DNA of 64,000 nucleotides from positions 3,222 to 67,221 of the forward strand of contig NZ_CP014573.1 of NCBI RefSeq assembly GCF_017357425.1, in the 5' to 3' direction. Positions 8,547-17,187 of the stretch are shown here, one piece after another. Every line of letters begins with the position of its first letter. Position 1 is the first letter of the stretch. Both the position numbers and the translations under genes were made by a program. This DNA is from Arthrobacter sp. D5-1. GTDB taxonomy: Bacteria > Actinomycetota > Actinomycetes > Actinomycetales > Micrococcaceae. Under the pieces are notes generated by a model that searched no databases, was not told where the DNA came from, and saw only the letters and a list, made by a program, of their open reading frames with translations.

Positions 8547-9311
8547 TTACTGAGTAGCCACCGTTGCCGTGGTTCGGACCAGGTGGGCGAAGCGTCGCGC
8601 CATCGCTTCGGTATGCTCCCTCACGATCTGGTCTTGATTCTCGAATGCTTTCATTCCGCGGCCGGCACGCTCCACGGCAACCGTGTCATTCTCATTGACC
8701 AGGGACAACCACTGGCGGTAGACCACCGGCGAGATCTCCGGGTGAAACTGAACTCCCCATGACATCTCGCCTACTCGAAAAGCCTGGTGCGGATACTGGG
8801 CCGTCATCCCGAGCCATACTGCTGACGGCGGGAGTTGTTCGATTACGTCCCCATGCATGGCGCCTGCGAAGAAGGGACCCGGCAATCCGGCCATCAAGGG
8901 ATCCTCGGCAGCATCGGGCCGTAATGCCACCTCGACGACCCCCGCCTCGAGGCCTTGGTCTCCTCTGGCCACGGTCCCGCCGAACGTCTGTGCCATCAGC
9001 TGAGCTCCAAGGCAGATCCCTAGCGTGGGCTTCCTCTGGCTGGCGGCGGCCGCCATAAGGCGTCGGATGTCGGTAAGCCAGTGATAGGCATGGTCGTCCA
9101 AGGAGCTCATGTCTCCGCCAAGAACCACCAGGGCGTCCTCCTGGATCACGTCCGGGATCACGTCGCCACTGAAAGGCTGGATAATTCTGGTGGTTATTCC
9201 CTCGTCATGCAGCCAACCACCGAGACGGTCCAGCGGGCAGTGGAAATCTGGCTGTATGACGAGTGCCTGCAGGGTACCGGTACCTCGGGGCAGGTTTGGC
9301 TGATTGGTCAT
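8547..9311 (-). CDS. Class I glutamine amidotransferase-like hydrolase
   Basis: 254 aa from ATG 9311. The catalytic triad is visible: nucleophile Cys in TLGICLGAQLMAQ, and His/Glu in WGVQFHPEIS, with the oxyanion-type motif VVLGGDMSS near the N-terminus. The family includes glutaminase domains, GMP synthase-like proteins and gamma-glutamyl hydrolases. Located at the tail of the amine operon, it is a second candidate besides the C26 enzyme for removing the gamma-glutamyl group from an intermediate or recycling glutamate. It has its own 260-bp upstream gap (9318-9577), containing a GCACAT half-site at 9487, so it may have its own promoter. Confidence 0.8.
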   Translation of the reverse strand: MTNQPNLPRGTGTLQALVIQPDFHCPLDRLGGWLHDEGITTRIIQPFSGDVIPDVIQEDALVVLGGDMSSLDDHAYHWLTDIRRLMAAAASQRKPTLGICLGAQLMAQTFGGTVARGDQGLEAGVVEVALRPDAAEDPLMAGLPGPFFAGAMHGDVIEQLPPSAVWLGMTAQYPHQAFRVGEMSWGVQFHPEISPVVYRQWLSLVNENDTVAVERAGRGMKAFENQDQIVREHTEAMARRFAHLVRTTATVATQ

Positions 9312-9577
9312 TCTCAAAATTCCTTATCGGGCGGTCGGGGTTTCAGATTTCGAAACCCCCGGTTGTGAAGGGACGGTGGCTTCCTGCGCGGGCAACCCGG
9401 CCACCAAGGCCCATGGCCTTAGTCCCCGGAGCCACGCGGACAACTTCAACGTAGCGAACACCATGGCCGGGACCGCAGTGCCGTTTGCACATTAAGATCC
9501 AAATGTGTGTGCCATAGACAGCCTGGTGCCCTTGGGATCCCGCGAATATTCCTCAGCGGACCCGGCCGCTGTTGCCG

Positions 9578-11362
9578 TCATTGAAGAACCGCGCGGTGGC
9601 CTTCGCGCATCGCCAGTCGCGCAGCAATGCCCGTGGGCAGCCAGTCGCCGGCTTCTTCGAATGAATGACCGATGAGCTGCTCTACGCGCTGGAGCCGTTG
9701 CCGGAGTGTGTTGCGGTGGATGTGCAGTTTGGAGACCGTGTCGGCACTGGATCCTTTATTGGACAGGAGCATGGCGACTGTTTCGGCCAGCTGGGTTCCA
9801 TTTTCCGCATCGTAGTGCATGAGGGATCTGAGTTCCGCGAGCACGTCCCTGATCTCCGCAGACATCCCCTCGCCAACAAGGGGCAGTTCCTGCAGGTGTT
9901 CTATGTCGCTGAAAGAGGTGACCCGTCTCCCGGATGTCCTGCCGACGAGTTCTGTCCAGGCCAGTGCGGTTTCGGCGTCTGAGAGCGCTGGCTGCAGAGA
10001 GGCGACGTCCCGCGCCAGCGGACCTACGCCGGCGAAGGCTGAGACGCCACGGTGTTCGTCGAGGTCAGAAAGAGTCGTCTCCAGCTTCGCCTTGATCTCT
10101 TCTCCGGAGCCGGAGGGGGTATCGATAAAGAGCAGGCTGAGGGGGCCTTCGGTGAAGACCAGGGATCGGGGGCCGGCCAGCTCCTGAAGGTAGGGGGCGA
10201 TGCGTCTGGACACCGCGTCAGAGTCGAATTTCAGCCGTTTCACCCGCACCAGGACCGGCAGAGTGCGGCCCTTGGACCATCCTGACTCCTCGAGAATGCG
10301 GGCGAATGTGCTCGTGCCGACGCTTCGGAGCAGGCGTGAAGCATGGGATGAGCCGACGGACTCCAGTTCTACTGCTTCAAAGAGGGCGGCCAGCTGAGAG
10401 CAAATGGCGCTGAGCCGATCGAGCTCTCTGGTGGAATAGCGGCGTGGACGATAGCACGTGACGATGCCCCGGGTGCTCGTCAGGCCAAAGGAGACAGATA
10501 TCCGCTCGTGTCCGGCGAAGTTGGATTCAATGAATTCGGACGTTGCTGTTCGTGAGTGAGTGGTTCGAACTACGATTCCGCTTCGCTCGCCCTTGTCCAT
10601 TGCGATGGCGGTGGGCGGCGATGTGGCTGCACCCCGGCCGAAATATTCAATGACGCAGCCGTCGGAGCTCATGTGCTTAAGAATCGCCTGGGTGGCCACT
10701 TGGGCGCATTGTAGGACGGAAGTGGCGGAGTTGATTGGGAAATCGACGAGGAAGTGCGCTGCTGCGGATTGGCGCCGCAAGTCATCAACTGTCTCAGCCT
10801 GCAGCAGGCCGCTGGCAAGCAGCACTCCCACCTCGTCAGCAATCAGCTTTGACTCCCAGGTGAAGGTTTCCTCCTCATATGACCAGAGGCTGAACACGCC
10901 AAGGAGGGTCCCGGTCGGTGCCACGATCGGGACAACCAGCATCGAATTGAATTCTTCTTCCTGCAGTTCGCTGATGCTGGCGAACCTCGGGTCCTGCTGA
11001 ATGTTCTTGTTTAGGACAACCGACTGTCTGGTGAGTCCTGCCCAGCCAGTTACACCTTCGCCGAGGCGAAGGGTGATTCGTCCCACTTGCTGGCTTTGCA
11101 CTCCAGGGGTGCCTGCGCGCATGACAAGGACTTGTTCCTGTTCATCCCACAGGTAGACGAAAACCCCTGCTGAGTTTGTTGCCCTGGCTACCAAGTCCAC
11201 TGCTCTTTGGGCAAGCGCGAGTGGATCGGGTCCTTCCATCATGAGCTGCGTGAGCTCGGACAGGGTGTCTGCGCGAAGCTCTGCTATTTGGAGTTTGTGG
11301 CGATAGCCAGCGGGCAGGACCTCATTCGGTTGCGGGGCCGCGGGTTCAGCAGGGGGTTTCAT
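9578..11362 (-). CDS. GAF-domain PucR-family transcription regulator
   Basis: 594 aa. After a short variable N-terminus, residues about 35-185 form a GAF sensor domain (TNSAGVFVYLWDEQEQVLVMRAGTPG ... FNSMLVVPIVAPTGTLLGVFSLW). A long middle region precedes the C-terminal PucR HTH (AETVAMLLSNKGSSADTVSKL, then HIHRNTLRQRLQRVEQLIGHSF). PucR/CdaR-type regulators activate catabolic operons in response to small ligands. The ATG lies only four bases past the stop of the ferredoxin reductase gene, so the regulator is the last cistron of the operon it probably controls. The palindrome ATGTGC-N5-GCACAT at the amine promoters is a plausible binding site (inference). Confidence 0.88.
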   Translation of the reverse strand: MKPPAEPAAPQPNEVLPAGYRHKLQIAELRADTLSELTQLMMEGPDPLALAQRAVDLVARATNSAGVFVYLWDEQEQVLVMRAGTPGVQSQQVGRITLRLGEGVTGWAGLTRQSVVLNKNIQQDPRFASISELQEEEFNSMLVVPIVAPTGTLLGVFSLWSYEEETFTWESKLIADEVGVLLASGLLQAETVDDLRRQSAAAHFLVDFPINSATSVLQCAQVATQAILKHMSSDGCVIEYFGRGAATSPPTAIAMDKGERSGIVVRTTHSRTATSEFIESNFAGHERISVSFGLTSTRGIVTCYRPRRYSTRELDRLSAICSQLAALFEAVELESVGSSHASRLLRSVGTSTFARILEESGWSKGRTLPVLVRVKRLKFDSDAVSRRIAPYLQELAGPRSLVFTEGPLSLLFIDTPSGSGEEIKAKLETTLSDLDEHRGVSAFAGVGPLARDVASLQPALSDAETALAWTELVGRTSGRRVTSFSDIEHLQELPLVGEGMSAEIRDVLAELRSLMHYDAENGTQLAETVAMLLSNKGSSADTVSKLHIHRNTLRQRLQRVEQLIGHSFEEAGDWLPTGIAARLAMREGHRAVLQ

Positions 11363-11366
11363 CGTT

Positions 11367-12527
11367 TCAGCTTAGAAGGCTCATGCCCAGGGAGGCCCGG
11401 CTGAACTGCCTTGGCGCGTTGACGCCGATCCAAGCCACGTCCTCCTCCGCAGATCCAATCCGGTACAGGGCGGCGTTGCGTTCCTCCGCAGCGTATACCT
11501 GTACAAGTTCGCCTGCCGGCGGAAGCATTCCGTGTACCTGTACCTTTCGGCCGAACTGCTCCGTCCACCCGTACGGAGCCTGTTCCAGTTCGCTGGAGTT
11601 GAAGCCTGCAAAGTATTCAGCCAAGGCTGCGCCATGCCGTTGGGCCTGGGTCCAACTCTCGAACCGCCGAAAGGTTTTGTCCTCGGCCTGCCGGGCCGAA
11701 ACGTCTCCGATAGCGAAGATCCCGTCGGCGATTTCACCGCTGGTCAGCAGGGCTTTCCCGTCCGCAGTGCAACGGACTCCGTTGGAAATGTCGAGCTCGC
11801 TGTAGGTCAGCCATTCGGTGTGGGGGCGTGCGCCGACAGCGCTGATCACCAGGTCGGCGTGCAGGTCCAGGCCGCTGACCCGGACCGTCCACTGCGCATC
11901 CGTTTTCTGAATGGATTCCACAGCAACCCCAAAATGAGTTACGACACCGGCCTGATGCATCCATGCCTTCGCTTCCTCTCCCAGATGTCCTGAAAAGAAG
12001 CGCTGCATTGGTTGCGGAGCCAAATCCACTACCGTGACGGCAAGCCCACGCTGGGCGAGTGTAGATGCCAGTTCCGCACCAATGGTTCCGGCGCCGATGA
12101 TGATCGCACTGGCAGCTCCTGCATCCACGGCGCTGCGCAGGGCAAGGGCGTCCTGGGCGGTTCTGAGGCTGAGAACGCCCGCTGGCTCGTTCGGCAGCCG
12201 GATTGAGCCGGCTCCGGTGGAGATGACGACCGCGTCAGCCGCTACTTCTCCGAGCTTGTCCGTCAGGACAGTCCGCTTGTCGGTGTGCAGCCCGATGGCC
12301 TTTGCATTGAGGATCGGCGTAGCCTCCGGCCACCACTCGGCCGGTTCGACGGGACCAGTGCCAAGAAGGAATTGCTTGGACAGCGGGGGCCGGTCGTAGG
12401 GCGCGTTCGGGTCTGAATCAATGACGATAAATTCGCCTGCAAAGCCCAGCTCGCGGCTGCGTTCAATCAGCATCGCCGACGCAACCGAAGCGCCAATGAC
12501 CGCAACCCGGTTTGGCAGATGTGTCAC
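11367..12527 (-). CDS. NAD(P)H:ferredoxin reductase of the P450 system
   Basis: 386 aa, GTG start overlapping the ferredoxin stop (GTGA). It has two Rossmann signatures: an FAD site near the N-terminus (VAVIGASVASAMLIERSRELG, with a slightly degenerate glycine pattern) and an NAD site at about residue 145 (AIIIGAGTIGAELASTLAQRG). It also has the DRPPLSKQFL motif and the second FAD motif DGIFAIGDVSA. This is the class of flavoprotein that passes electrons from NADH to a ferredoxin feeding an oxygenase. It belongs between ferredoxin and regulator in the amine operon. Confidence 0.9.
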   Translation of the reverse strand: MTHLPNRVAVIGASVASAMLIERSRELGFAGEFIVIDSDPNAPYDRPPLSKQFLLGTGPVEPAEWWPEATPILNAKAIGLHTDKRTVLTDKLGEVAADAVVISTGAGSIRLPNEPAGVLSLRTAQDALALRSAVDAGAASAIIIGAGTIGAELASTLAQRGLAVTVVDLAPQPMQRFFSGHLGEEAKAWMHQAGVVTHFGVAVESIQKTDAQWTVRVSGLDLHADLVISAVGARPHTEWLTYSELDISNGVRCTADGKALLTSGEIADGIFAIGDVSARQAEDKTFRRFESWTQAQRHGAALAEYFAGFNSSELEQAPYGWTEQFGRKVQVHGMLPPAGELVQVYAAEERNAALYRIGSAEEDVAWIGVNAPRQFSRASLGMSLLS

Positions 12528-12760
12528 GATGCCGAAACCTCTGATGCTTTCTCGCTGGCCTCGTTCGTTTCACGTTCCAGGATTGCCCGTTCGGGGCAGT
12601 TCCGGATGGCCTTGCGGACGTTGGGTTCATCGCCGCTGTTTTCGCGGCCAGGAATGACGTGCGCGTAGCCTTCCTCGTCGATCTCAAAGGTTTCGGGTGC
12701 CAGAGCCCAGCACCGGGCGTGGCCTTGGCAACGCCCTCCGTCGACCCAAAGTTCTCCCAT
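12524..12760 (-). CDS. 3Fe-4S ferredoxin for the P450
   Basis: 78 aa from ATG 12760, five bases past the P450 stop. The cysteines Cys-x5-Cys (GGRCQGHARCWALAP) and the later Cys-Pro (IRNCPERAIL) match single-cluster ferredoxins that serve bacterial class I P450s. The arrangement P450, ferredoxin, reductase with overlapping ends is a canonical three-component hydroxylase. An upstream in-frame ATG (12808) would extend it into the P450 coding end and was not chosen. Confidence 0.92.
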   Translation of the reverse strand: MGELWVDGGRCQGHARCWALAPETFEIDEEGYAHVIPGRENSGDEPNVRKAIRNCPERAILERETNEASEKASEVSAS

Positions 12761-12765
12761 GGTGA

Positions 12766-13959
12766 TCAAGCTCCAATCTTGAGGGTAAGCGGGCCGACGC
12801 CGTGCCACGGTTCGTCGTCATTCGCCCGTTCGAAGTGAGGGACAGCCTTCAGGAATTCCTCCATGGCGATAACCATTTCGGCGCGGCCAAGGTTCGAGCC
12901 GAGGCACCGGTGTATCCCTCCGCCGAAGGCCAGGTGGCGGTTGTCTTCACGGTCAATCTTGATGTCATTGGGTTCTTCGTAGACCTCCGGGTCACGGTTG
13001 CCCGCGCCGAAGACGAGCACTACGCGTTCGCCAGCCTTGATTTCCTGGCCCCGGACAACTGTGTCCTTCTTCGCGGTGCGGGCCATGGCCTGGACCGGGG
13101 AGAGGGTCCGCAGGAATTCTTCTGCTGCGGTGGGGATCAGGTCCGGGTCTTCCCGCAACTGCTGCTGGGCCTGCGGGTTGCCGGCCAGGTACCAGAGGGC
13201 GGAACGGATCGCCCAGGCGGTCGTGTCCAGCCCGGCGAGGAAGAGGAGGTAGCAGTACGACAGCAGCTCTTCACGCGTGAGCTTCCGACCTTTCACTTCC
13301 GCTTTGAGAAGCTGGGTGATCAGGTCATTGCTGGCGTCCGCTTCCGGTCCGGCCTTTTCCCGTTCGTCGAGAAGGCGGTCGAAGTAGTCGTTGAGTTCGC
13401 GTCCGGCCGCATATGCGGTTTCCGGATGCGCGGTCCGCTCATAGATGATTTCGTCGATCCACCGGTCGAAGATTGGCCAGTCCTGTTCCGGATATCCGGC
13501 CAGGCGGCTGAAGATAATGGTCGGCATCGGGCGGGCAAGCTTTGCCGAGACATCAACGACGTCGCCGGCTGTGAGGACTTCCTGGCACAGCTGCTGAGCG
13601 GTCTCCCGCATGCCGGGTGTCAGCTTTGAGATGTTCATGGGGGTGAACATCGGCAGCAGAATTTTGCGGAAGTCAGCGTGGGTCGGGGGATCGATGTCGA
13701 TAGGAATCAGGGGGACGTCAGTGCCGAACGCCGGGAGGAGCATTGAGGGTCCGACAGCGAAGGTGTCGGGGTCCTGCTCGGCGTTGAAGATATCTTCGCT
13801 TTTGGTGATGTACCAAAAGCCTCCATACTTGTTGCTGTGCCCAACAGGGCCGTTGGCCAGGATGTCCTGGTATTCGTCGAAAATGTTGTCGAGCGACCGT
13901 CCGTGGAAGTCAAAGTCTGACTTGTTGTGGCTGAGTCCCCGCTCAGTTTCTGTGCTCAT
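12766..13959 (-). CDS. Cytochrome P450 monooxygenase
   Basis: 397 aa from ATG 13959, which overlaps the upstream stop (ATGA) and has AGGAG eight bases before it. Diagnostic motifs: I-helix oxygen-activation AGLDTT at about residue 236, ExxR in AAEEFLRTL, and the heme-binding loop FGGGIHRCLGSNLGRAE with the axial Cys. It is soluble with no membrane anchor. Its neighbours are a gamma-glutamyl ligase, a gamma-glutamyl hydrolase, a ferredoxin and a reductase, so it likely hydroxylates the alkyl part of an N-glutamylated amine, as proposed for the isopropylamine pathway. The exact substrate cannot be read from sequence. Confidence 0.95.
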   Translation of the reverse strand: MSTETERGLSHNKSDFDFHGRSLDNIFDEYQDILANGPVGHSNKYGGFWYITKSEDIFNAEQDPDTFAVGPSMLLPAFGTDVPLIPIDIDPPTHADFRKILLPMFTPMNISKLTPGMRETAQQLCQEVLTAGDVVDVSAKLARPMPTIIFSRLAGYPEQDWPIFDRWIDEIIYERTAHPETAYAAGRELNDYFDRLLDEREKAGPEADASNDLITQLLKAEVKGRKLTREELLSYCYLLFLAGLDTTAWAIRSALWYLAGNPQAQQQLREDPDLIPTAAEEFLRTLSPVQAMARTAKKDTVVRGQEIKAGERVVLVFGAGNRDPEVYEEPNDIKIDREDNRHLAFGGGIHRCLGSNLGRAEMVIAMEEFLKAVPHFERANDDEPWHGVGPLTLKIGA

Positions 13960-14696
13960 GAGAATTGCTCCTGAAGTGGTTTCTGTGACTGTGCGTACGC
14001 TGCGGCCTTCTCCACGAGATCGACGAAGAGGGCCTTCTGGGCTTCGTGGTAGTCGACCATGTGCTCGGGATGCCATTGGACTCCGATGAGGCGGGCATCG
14101 TCGGCTTCAATTGCTTCGATAACGTCGCCTTCCCGTCCCACGACACGAAGGCCTGTTCCGAGCTTTCCCAAGCCCTGGTGGTGGTAGCTGTTCACGGGAA
14201 TGGTCAGGTCTTTGGCGATCCGGGCAAGTTCGGAACCGGGCTCCAGCTGTACCTGGTGCCATGGTTCATGAGAGGGATGGTCCTGCCAGTGCCCCCTGTC
14301 CGGGCTCACTTCCTGGACGAGGTTTCCGCCTCGAATAACGTTGACTAGCTGCATCCCCCGGCAAGTGGCCAGGATGGGCAGGCCGCGGAGCATGGCCTCG
14401 TTGTAAAGCTCGATTTCGAAGTCGTCCCTGATGTCGCACACGTCATAAACAGTGTCGACCGGGTCCTCGCCATACAACCGGGGGCTGATGTCACCGCCGC
14501 CGGTGAGGATCAGCCCGTCGAACCCTTCAAGCGCCGCATCCGGGATCGTTGCCGTGGACGGAAGAATGGCGGGACGGCCGCCTGCGGCAAGCACGCCGTT
14601 GGCGTAGGCCATGTTCTGGACCGTTGAAGGCATCGGGCCGAAGGCGGTATCGACGGTCTGCCGGGCCGCGGAAATGGCAATAAGGGGCGACCTCAT
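13956..14696 (-). CDS. Peptidase C26 gamma-glutamyl hydrolase (PuuD-like)
   Basis: 246 aa. It belongs to the class I glutamine amidotransferase-like C26 family: nucleophile Cys in LATCRGMQLVN, His-Glu in IGVQWHPEHM, and GLILTGGGDISPRLYGEDP, which is typical of PuuD. The start is one base from the SDR stop, and its stop overlaps the P450 start. In the Puu and Ipu pathways this type of enzyme cleaves the gamma-glutamyl bond after the side chain has been oxidised, releasing glutamate and an amino acid or amino alcohol. Confidence 0.92.
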   Translation of the reverse strand: MRSPLIAISAARQTVDTAFGPMPSTVQNMAYANGVLAAGGRPAILPSTATIPDAALEGFDGLILTGGGDISPRLYGEDPVDTVYDVCDIRDDFEIELYNEAMLRGLPILATCRGMQLVNVIRGGNLVQEVSPDRGHWQDHPSHEPWHQVQLEPGSELARIAKDLTIPVNSYHHQGLGKLGTGLRVVGREGDVIEAIEADDARLIGVQWHPEHMVDYHEAQKALFVDLVEKAAAYAQSQKPLQEQFS

Positions 14697-14697
14697 G

Positions 14698-15471
14698 TCA
14701 GTAAACCAGCCAACCGCCGTCGACGTGGATGGTGGTACCGGTCACCCAGCTGGCCTCGTCGCTGGCCAGGAATGCGACTGCGTTGGCAACGTCGGAGGGC
14801 CGTCCGATTCGTCCGAGCGGCGTGCGGTCGAGGAGGAACTTCACGGCGTCCTGGTTCTCCAGCACGGACTTGGTGAATGGGGTCTCGATGAAGCCGGGGG
14901 CGACAGCGTTGACGCGGATTTTGGAAGCTGCGGTTTCGATGGCCAAAGCCTTCGTGAACATAAGAAGTGCACCCTTGGATGCGTTGTAGTGGACCTGGGG
15001 GTGTCCGCTGCTGGCGATGACGATGTGGGCCTCGACAGAGGTGATGTTGACGATGGCACTGGTTGAATCGTCGCCCCGGGCGGCAGCGCCCTTCTCCAGC
15101 AGCGGCCGTGCGGCCTGGCTGACCAGGAACGGTCCGGTGGAGTTCACGGCGAAGACCTGGTCCCATTCCGCTACGCTCACGTCGTCGAAGTTGCTGCCCT
15201 TGACGATGCCTGCGTTGTTGACGAGGGTGTCGAGCCGGCCGAATTTTGCGTCGATCTCGGCCATGCCGCTGCGGACCGAGGCTTCGTCGGCGACGTCCAT
15301 AACAACAGGCACCATTTCCGGGTGCTGGCCGATCAGACGTTCGAGCGCGGCCTCGTCACGGTCGAGGGCTACGACGGTGGCGCCCTCCTTGAGTAGCTTT
15401 TCTGCGATGGCAAGGCCGTTTCCGGACGCGGCTCCGGTGACTGCAGCGATCTTTCCGGGGTGAGTGGTCAT
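14698..15471 (-). CDS. Short-chain dehydrogenase/reductase
   Basis: 257 aa classical SDR: cofactor motif TGAASGNG near the N-terminus, LVNNAGI, catalytic Ser in VNITSVEAHI, Tyr-x3-Lys in HYNASKG, and the C-terminal PSDVANAVAFLASDEASWVTGTTIHVDGG block. Asp at the end of beta2 (ALDRDEAALE) suggests NAD preference. It lies 58 bases after the ligase gene and one base before the hydrolase gene, so it may oxidise an alcohol intermediate made by the P450. Substrate unknown. Confidence 0.92.
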   Translation of the reverse strand: MTTHPGKIAAVTGAASGNGLAIAEKLLKEGATVVALDRDEAALERLIGQHPEMVPVVMDVADEASVRSGMAEIDAKFGRLDTLVNNAGIVKGSNFDDVSVAEWDQVFAVNSTGPFLVSQAARPLLEKGAAARGDDSTSAIVNITSVEAHIVIASSGHPQVHYNASKGALLMFTKALAIETAASKIRVNAVAPGFIETPFTKSVLENQDAVKFLLDRTPLGRIGRPSDVANAVAFLASDEASWVTGTTIHVDGGWLVY

Positions 15472-15529
15472 TGGGTGCTTCTTTCTGAGTATGAAAAATG
15501 GAAATGGAGCTCTTAGCGCTGCACTAGCG

Positions 15530-16975
15530 CTAGATGCGTTCCAGGTACCGTGCGATTTCGAAGTCGGTGACGCTGGTCTGAAGCTTGCGGAGCTCCCAGC
15601 GCCTCGTCTGGACGTAGTGGGTCACGAAGGTTTCGCCGAAGTACGCCTTGGCGACCTCGCTTTTTTCGAACTGTTCGATGGCCTGGTCGAGTGTTCCGGG
15701 CAGCTGCTTTACCTGGTGTCCTTCCTCCAGGGCGTAGGCGTTTCCTTCCACCCGCTTCGGGGCGGTCAGTTCCTGCTCCACGCCGTGCAGGCCGGCAGCG
15801 ATGTTAGCGGCGATGACCAGGTAGGGATTGGCGTCAGCGCCCGGTACCCGGTTTTCGATGCGTGCGGCGCTGCTCTTTGACGGGATGGACCTGATGGCGA
15901 CCGTTCGGTTGTCCAGGCCCCAGGTGGCGCTGGATCCGGCCCACTGCCCGCCTTCGGTCCGCTTGTAAGAGTTGATGGTGGGCAGGTAGAGGGCCGTGAG
16001 CTCCGGTGCCGTCTCGACGACGCCGGCCAGGTAGTTGTATCCGATGGCGCTCAGTTCGCCGGGCTCCTCGGCATTGGCGAAGGCGGACTTGCCCGACTGC
16101 GGATCCCAAAGGCTCTGGTGCATGTGCCCGGAGGAGCCGGCCCACTCCGGGTTGATCTTGGCCATGAATGATGCCGTGTAGCCGGCCTCAGCTGCAACCT
16201 CCTTGACGGTGGCCTTTAGCCGGAGGGCGTTGTCTGCGGCTGCGAGAGCATCCGAATAGTGGATGTTCATCTCGAACTGGCCTGGACCGTTTTCACTGTT
16301 GCTGGCCTCGATGAAAATGTCCTGCTCAGACAGGCGGCGTCGGATCTCACCGATGAGGAACTCGGTGCCTGTGTCCCTGACGAGGCTGTAGGTGTGACTG
16401 CCCGCTGTGATGGGGGTCAGGTCGCGCCAGTCCTTGGCGGCAAGGTCCGTCGGGGTGCCTTTGAGCAGGTAGAACTCGAACTCGTAGGCGCAGACTGGCG
16501 AGTATCCAAGGTCTTCGGCTTTCTGCACGACTCGCTTGAGAATGCTCCGGGGACAGATTGCCGCCGGCTCGCCCGACATCTCGTAGGCGTCGCAAATGAC
16601 GGAAGCCACGCCGGGTTCCCCGGGAACGACCTTCAGGGTACTGAGATCGGGGAGGAGCGTCACGTCAGGGTAACCCGTGTCCCACCCCGTGTAGCTGAGA
16701 TCAGAAATGATTTCGTCCTGAATGTCCCAGCCGAAGATGATGTTGCAGATATTCGTTCCGCGCTCAGCGACGCTTTCCAGGAAGTACCTGGCAGGGATGC
16801 GCTTGCCGCGCCATACGCCGTCCAGGTCCACGACGCCCACTTTGAACGTTTTGATGTCGTTGTCGGAGACGAACTTTTGCAGTTCGTCATGCGCTGACGC
16901 GGCTGAGGATTGATCCTGCATGTCGATGGCCTCGAGTTCGTGGAGGTCCTCCGGGACCTGTGTGATGGGATTCAC
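15530..16975 (-). CDS. Glutamine synthetase-like gamma-glutamylamide ligase
   Basis: About 481 aa from GTG 16975 (AGAGGT five bases upstream); an alternative ATG at 16921 gives 463 aa, closer to the usual length. The GS catalytic core is clear: GQFEMNIHYSDALAAAD, GSSGHMHQSLWDPQSGKSAF, NSYKRTEGGQWAGSSATWGLD and RIENRVPGADANPYLVIAANIAAGLHGV. It belongs to the PuuA/IpuC-type branch, which joins glutamate to amines using ATP, and not to ordinary nitrogen-assimilation GlnA. It would carry out the first step, activating the amine as a gamma-glutamylamide. The candidate operator at 17041-17057 lies 66 bases upstream. Confidence 0.9.
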   Translation of the reverse strand: MNPITQVPEDLHELEAIDMQDQSSAASAHDELQKFVSDNDIKTFKVGVVDLDGVWRGKRIPARYFLESVAERGTNICNIIFGWDIQDEIISDLSYTGWDTGYPDVTLLPDLSTLKVVPGEPGVASVICDAYEMSGEPAAICPRSILKRVVQKAEDLGYSPVCAYEFEFYLLKGTPTDLAAKDWRDLTPITAGSHTYSLVRDTGTEFLIGEIRRRLSEQDIFIEASNSENGPGQFEMNIHYSDALAAADNALRLKATVKEVAAEAGYTASFMAKINPEWAGSSGHMHQSLWDPQSGKSAFANAEEPGELSAIGYNYLAGVVETAPELTALYLPTINSYKRTEGGQWAGSSATWGLDNRTVAIRSIPSKSSAARIENRVPGADANPYLVIAANIAAGLHGVEQELTAPKRVEGNAYALEEGHQVKQLPGTLDQAIEQFEKSEVAKAYFGETFVTHYVQTRRWELRKLQTSVTDFEIARYLERI

Positions 16976-17040
16976 TGTGTACCTCTTATCCTCATTGATA
17001 TTGGTTACTAAAAACACTAAGAGCGGGGTCCTTTTGGCGT

Positions 17041-17057
17041 ATGTGCAAGGTGCACAT
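17041..17057. promoter_or_regulatory. Palindromic operator candidate upstream of the ligase gene
   Basis: ATGTGC-AAGGT-GCACAT, perfect 6-bp arms, preceded by GT as at the other sites. It lies between the diflavin reductase stop and the ligase start, which marks a second promoter inside the minus-strand cluster. The same arms occur at 20400-20416. Confidence 0.6.
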
Positions 17058-17187
17058 CATGATTGCCGGCTACATGCATTCGGTAAGCCAGGTCACATTC
17101 CTGTGCGGTAGGCAGGCCAAGGCTTTTCCGTGTTCTGCCCAGTACCCAGGACACGAAAGCCATGGTGCTGGGCAGGTCGAGCGGGGC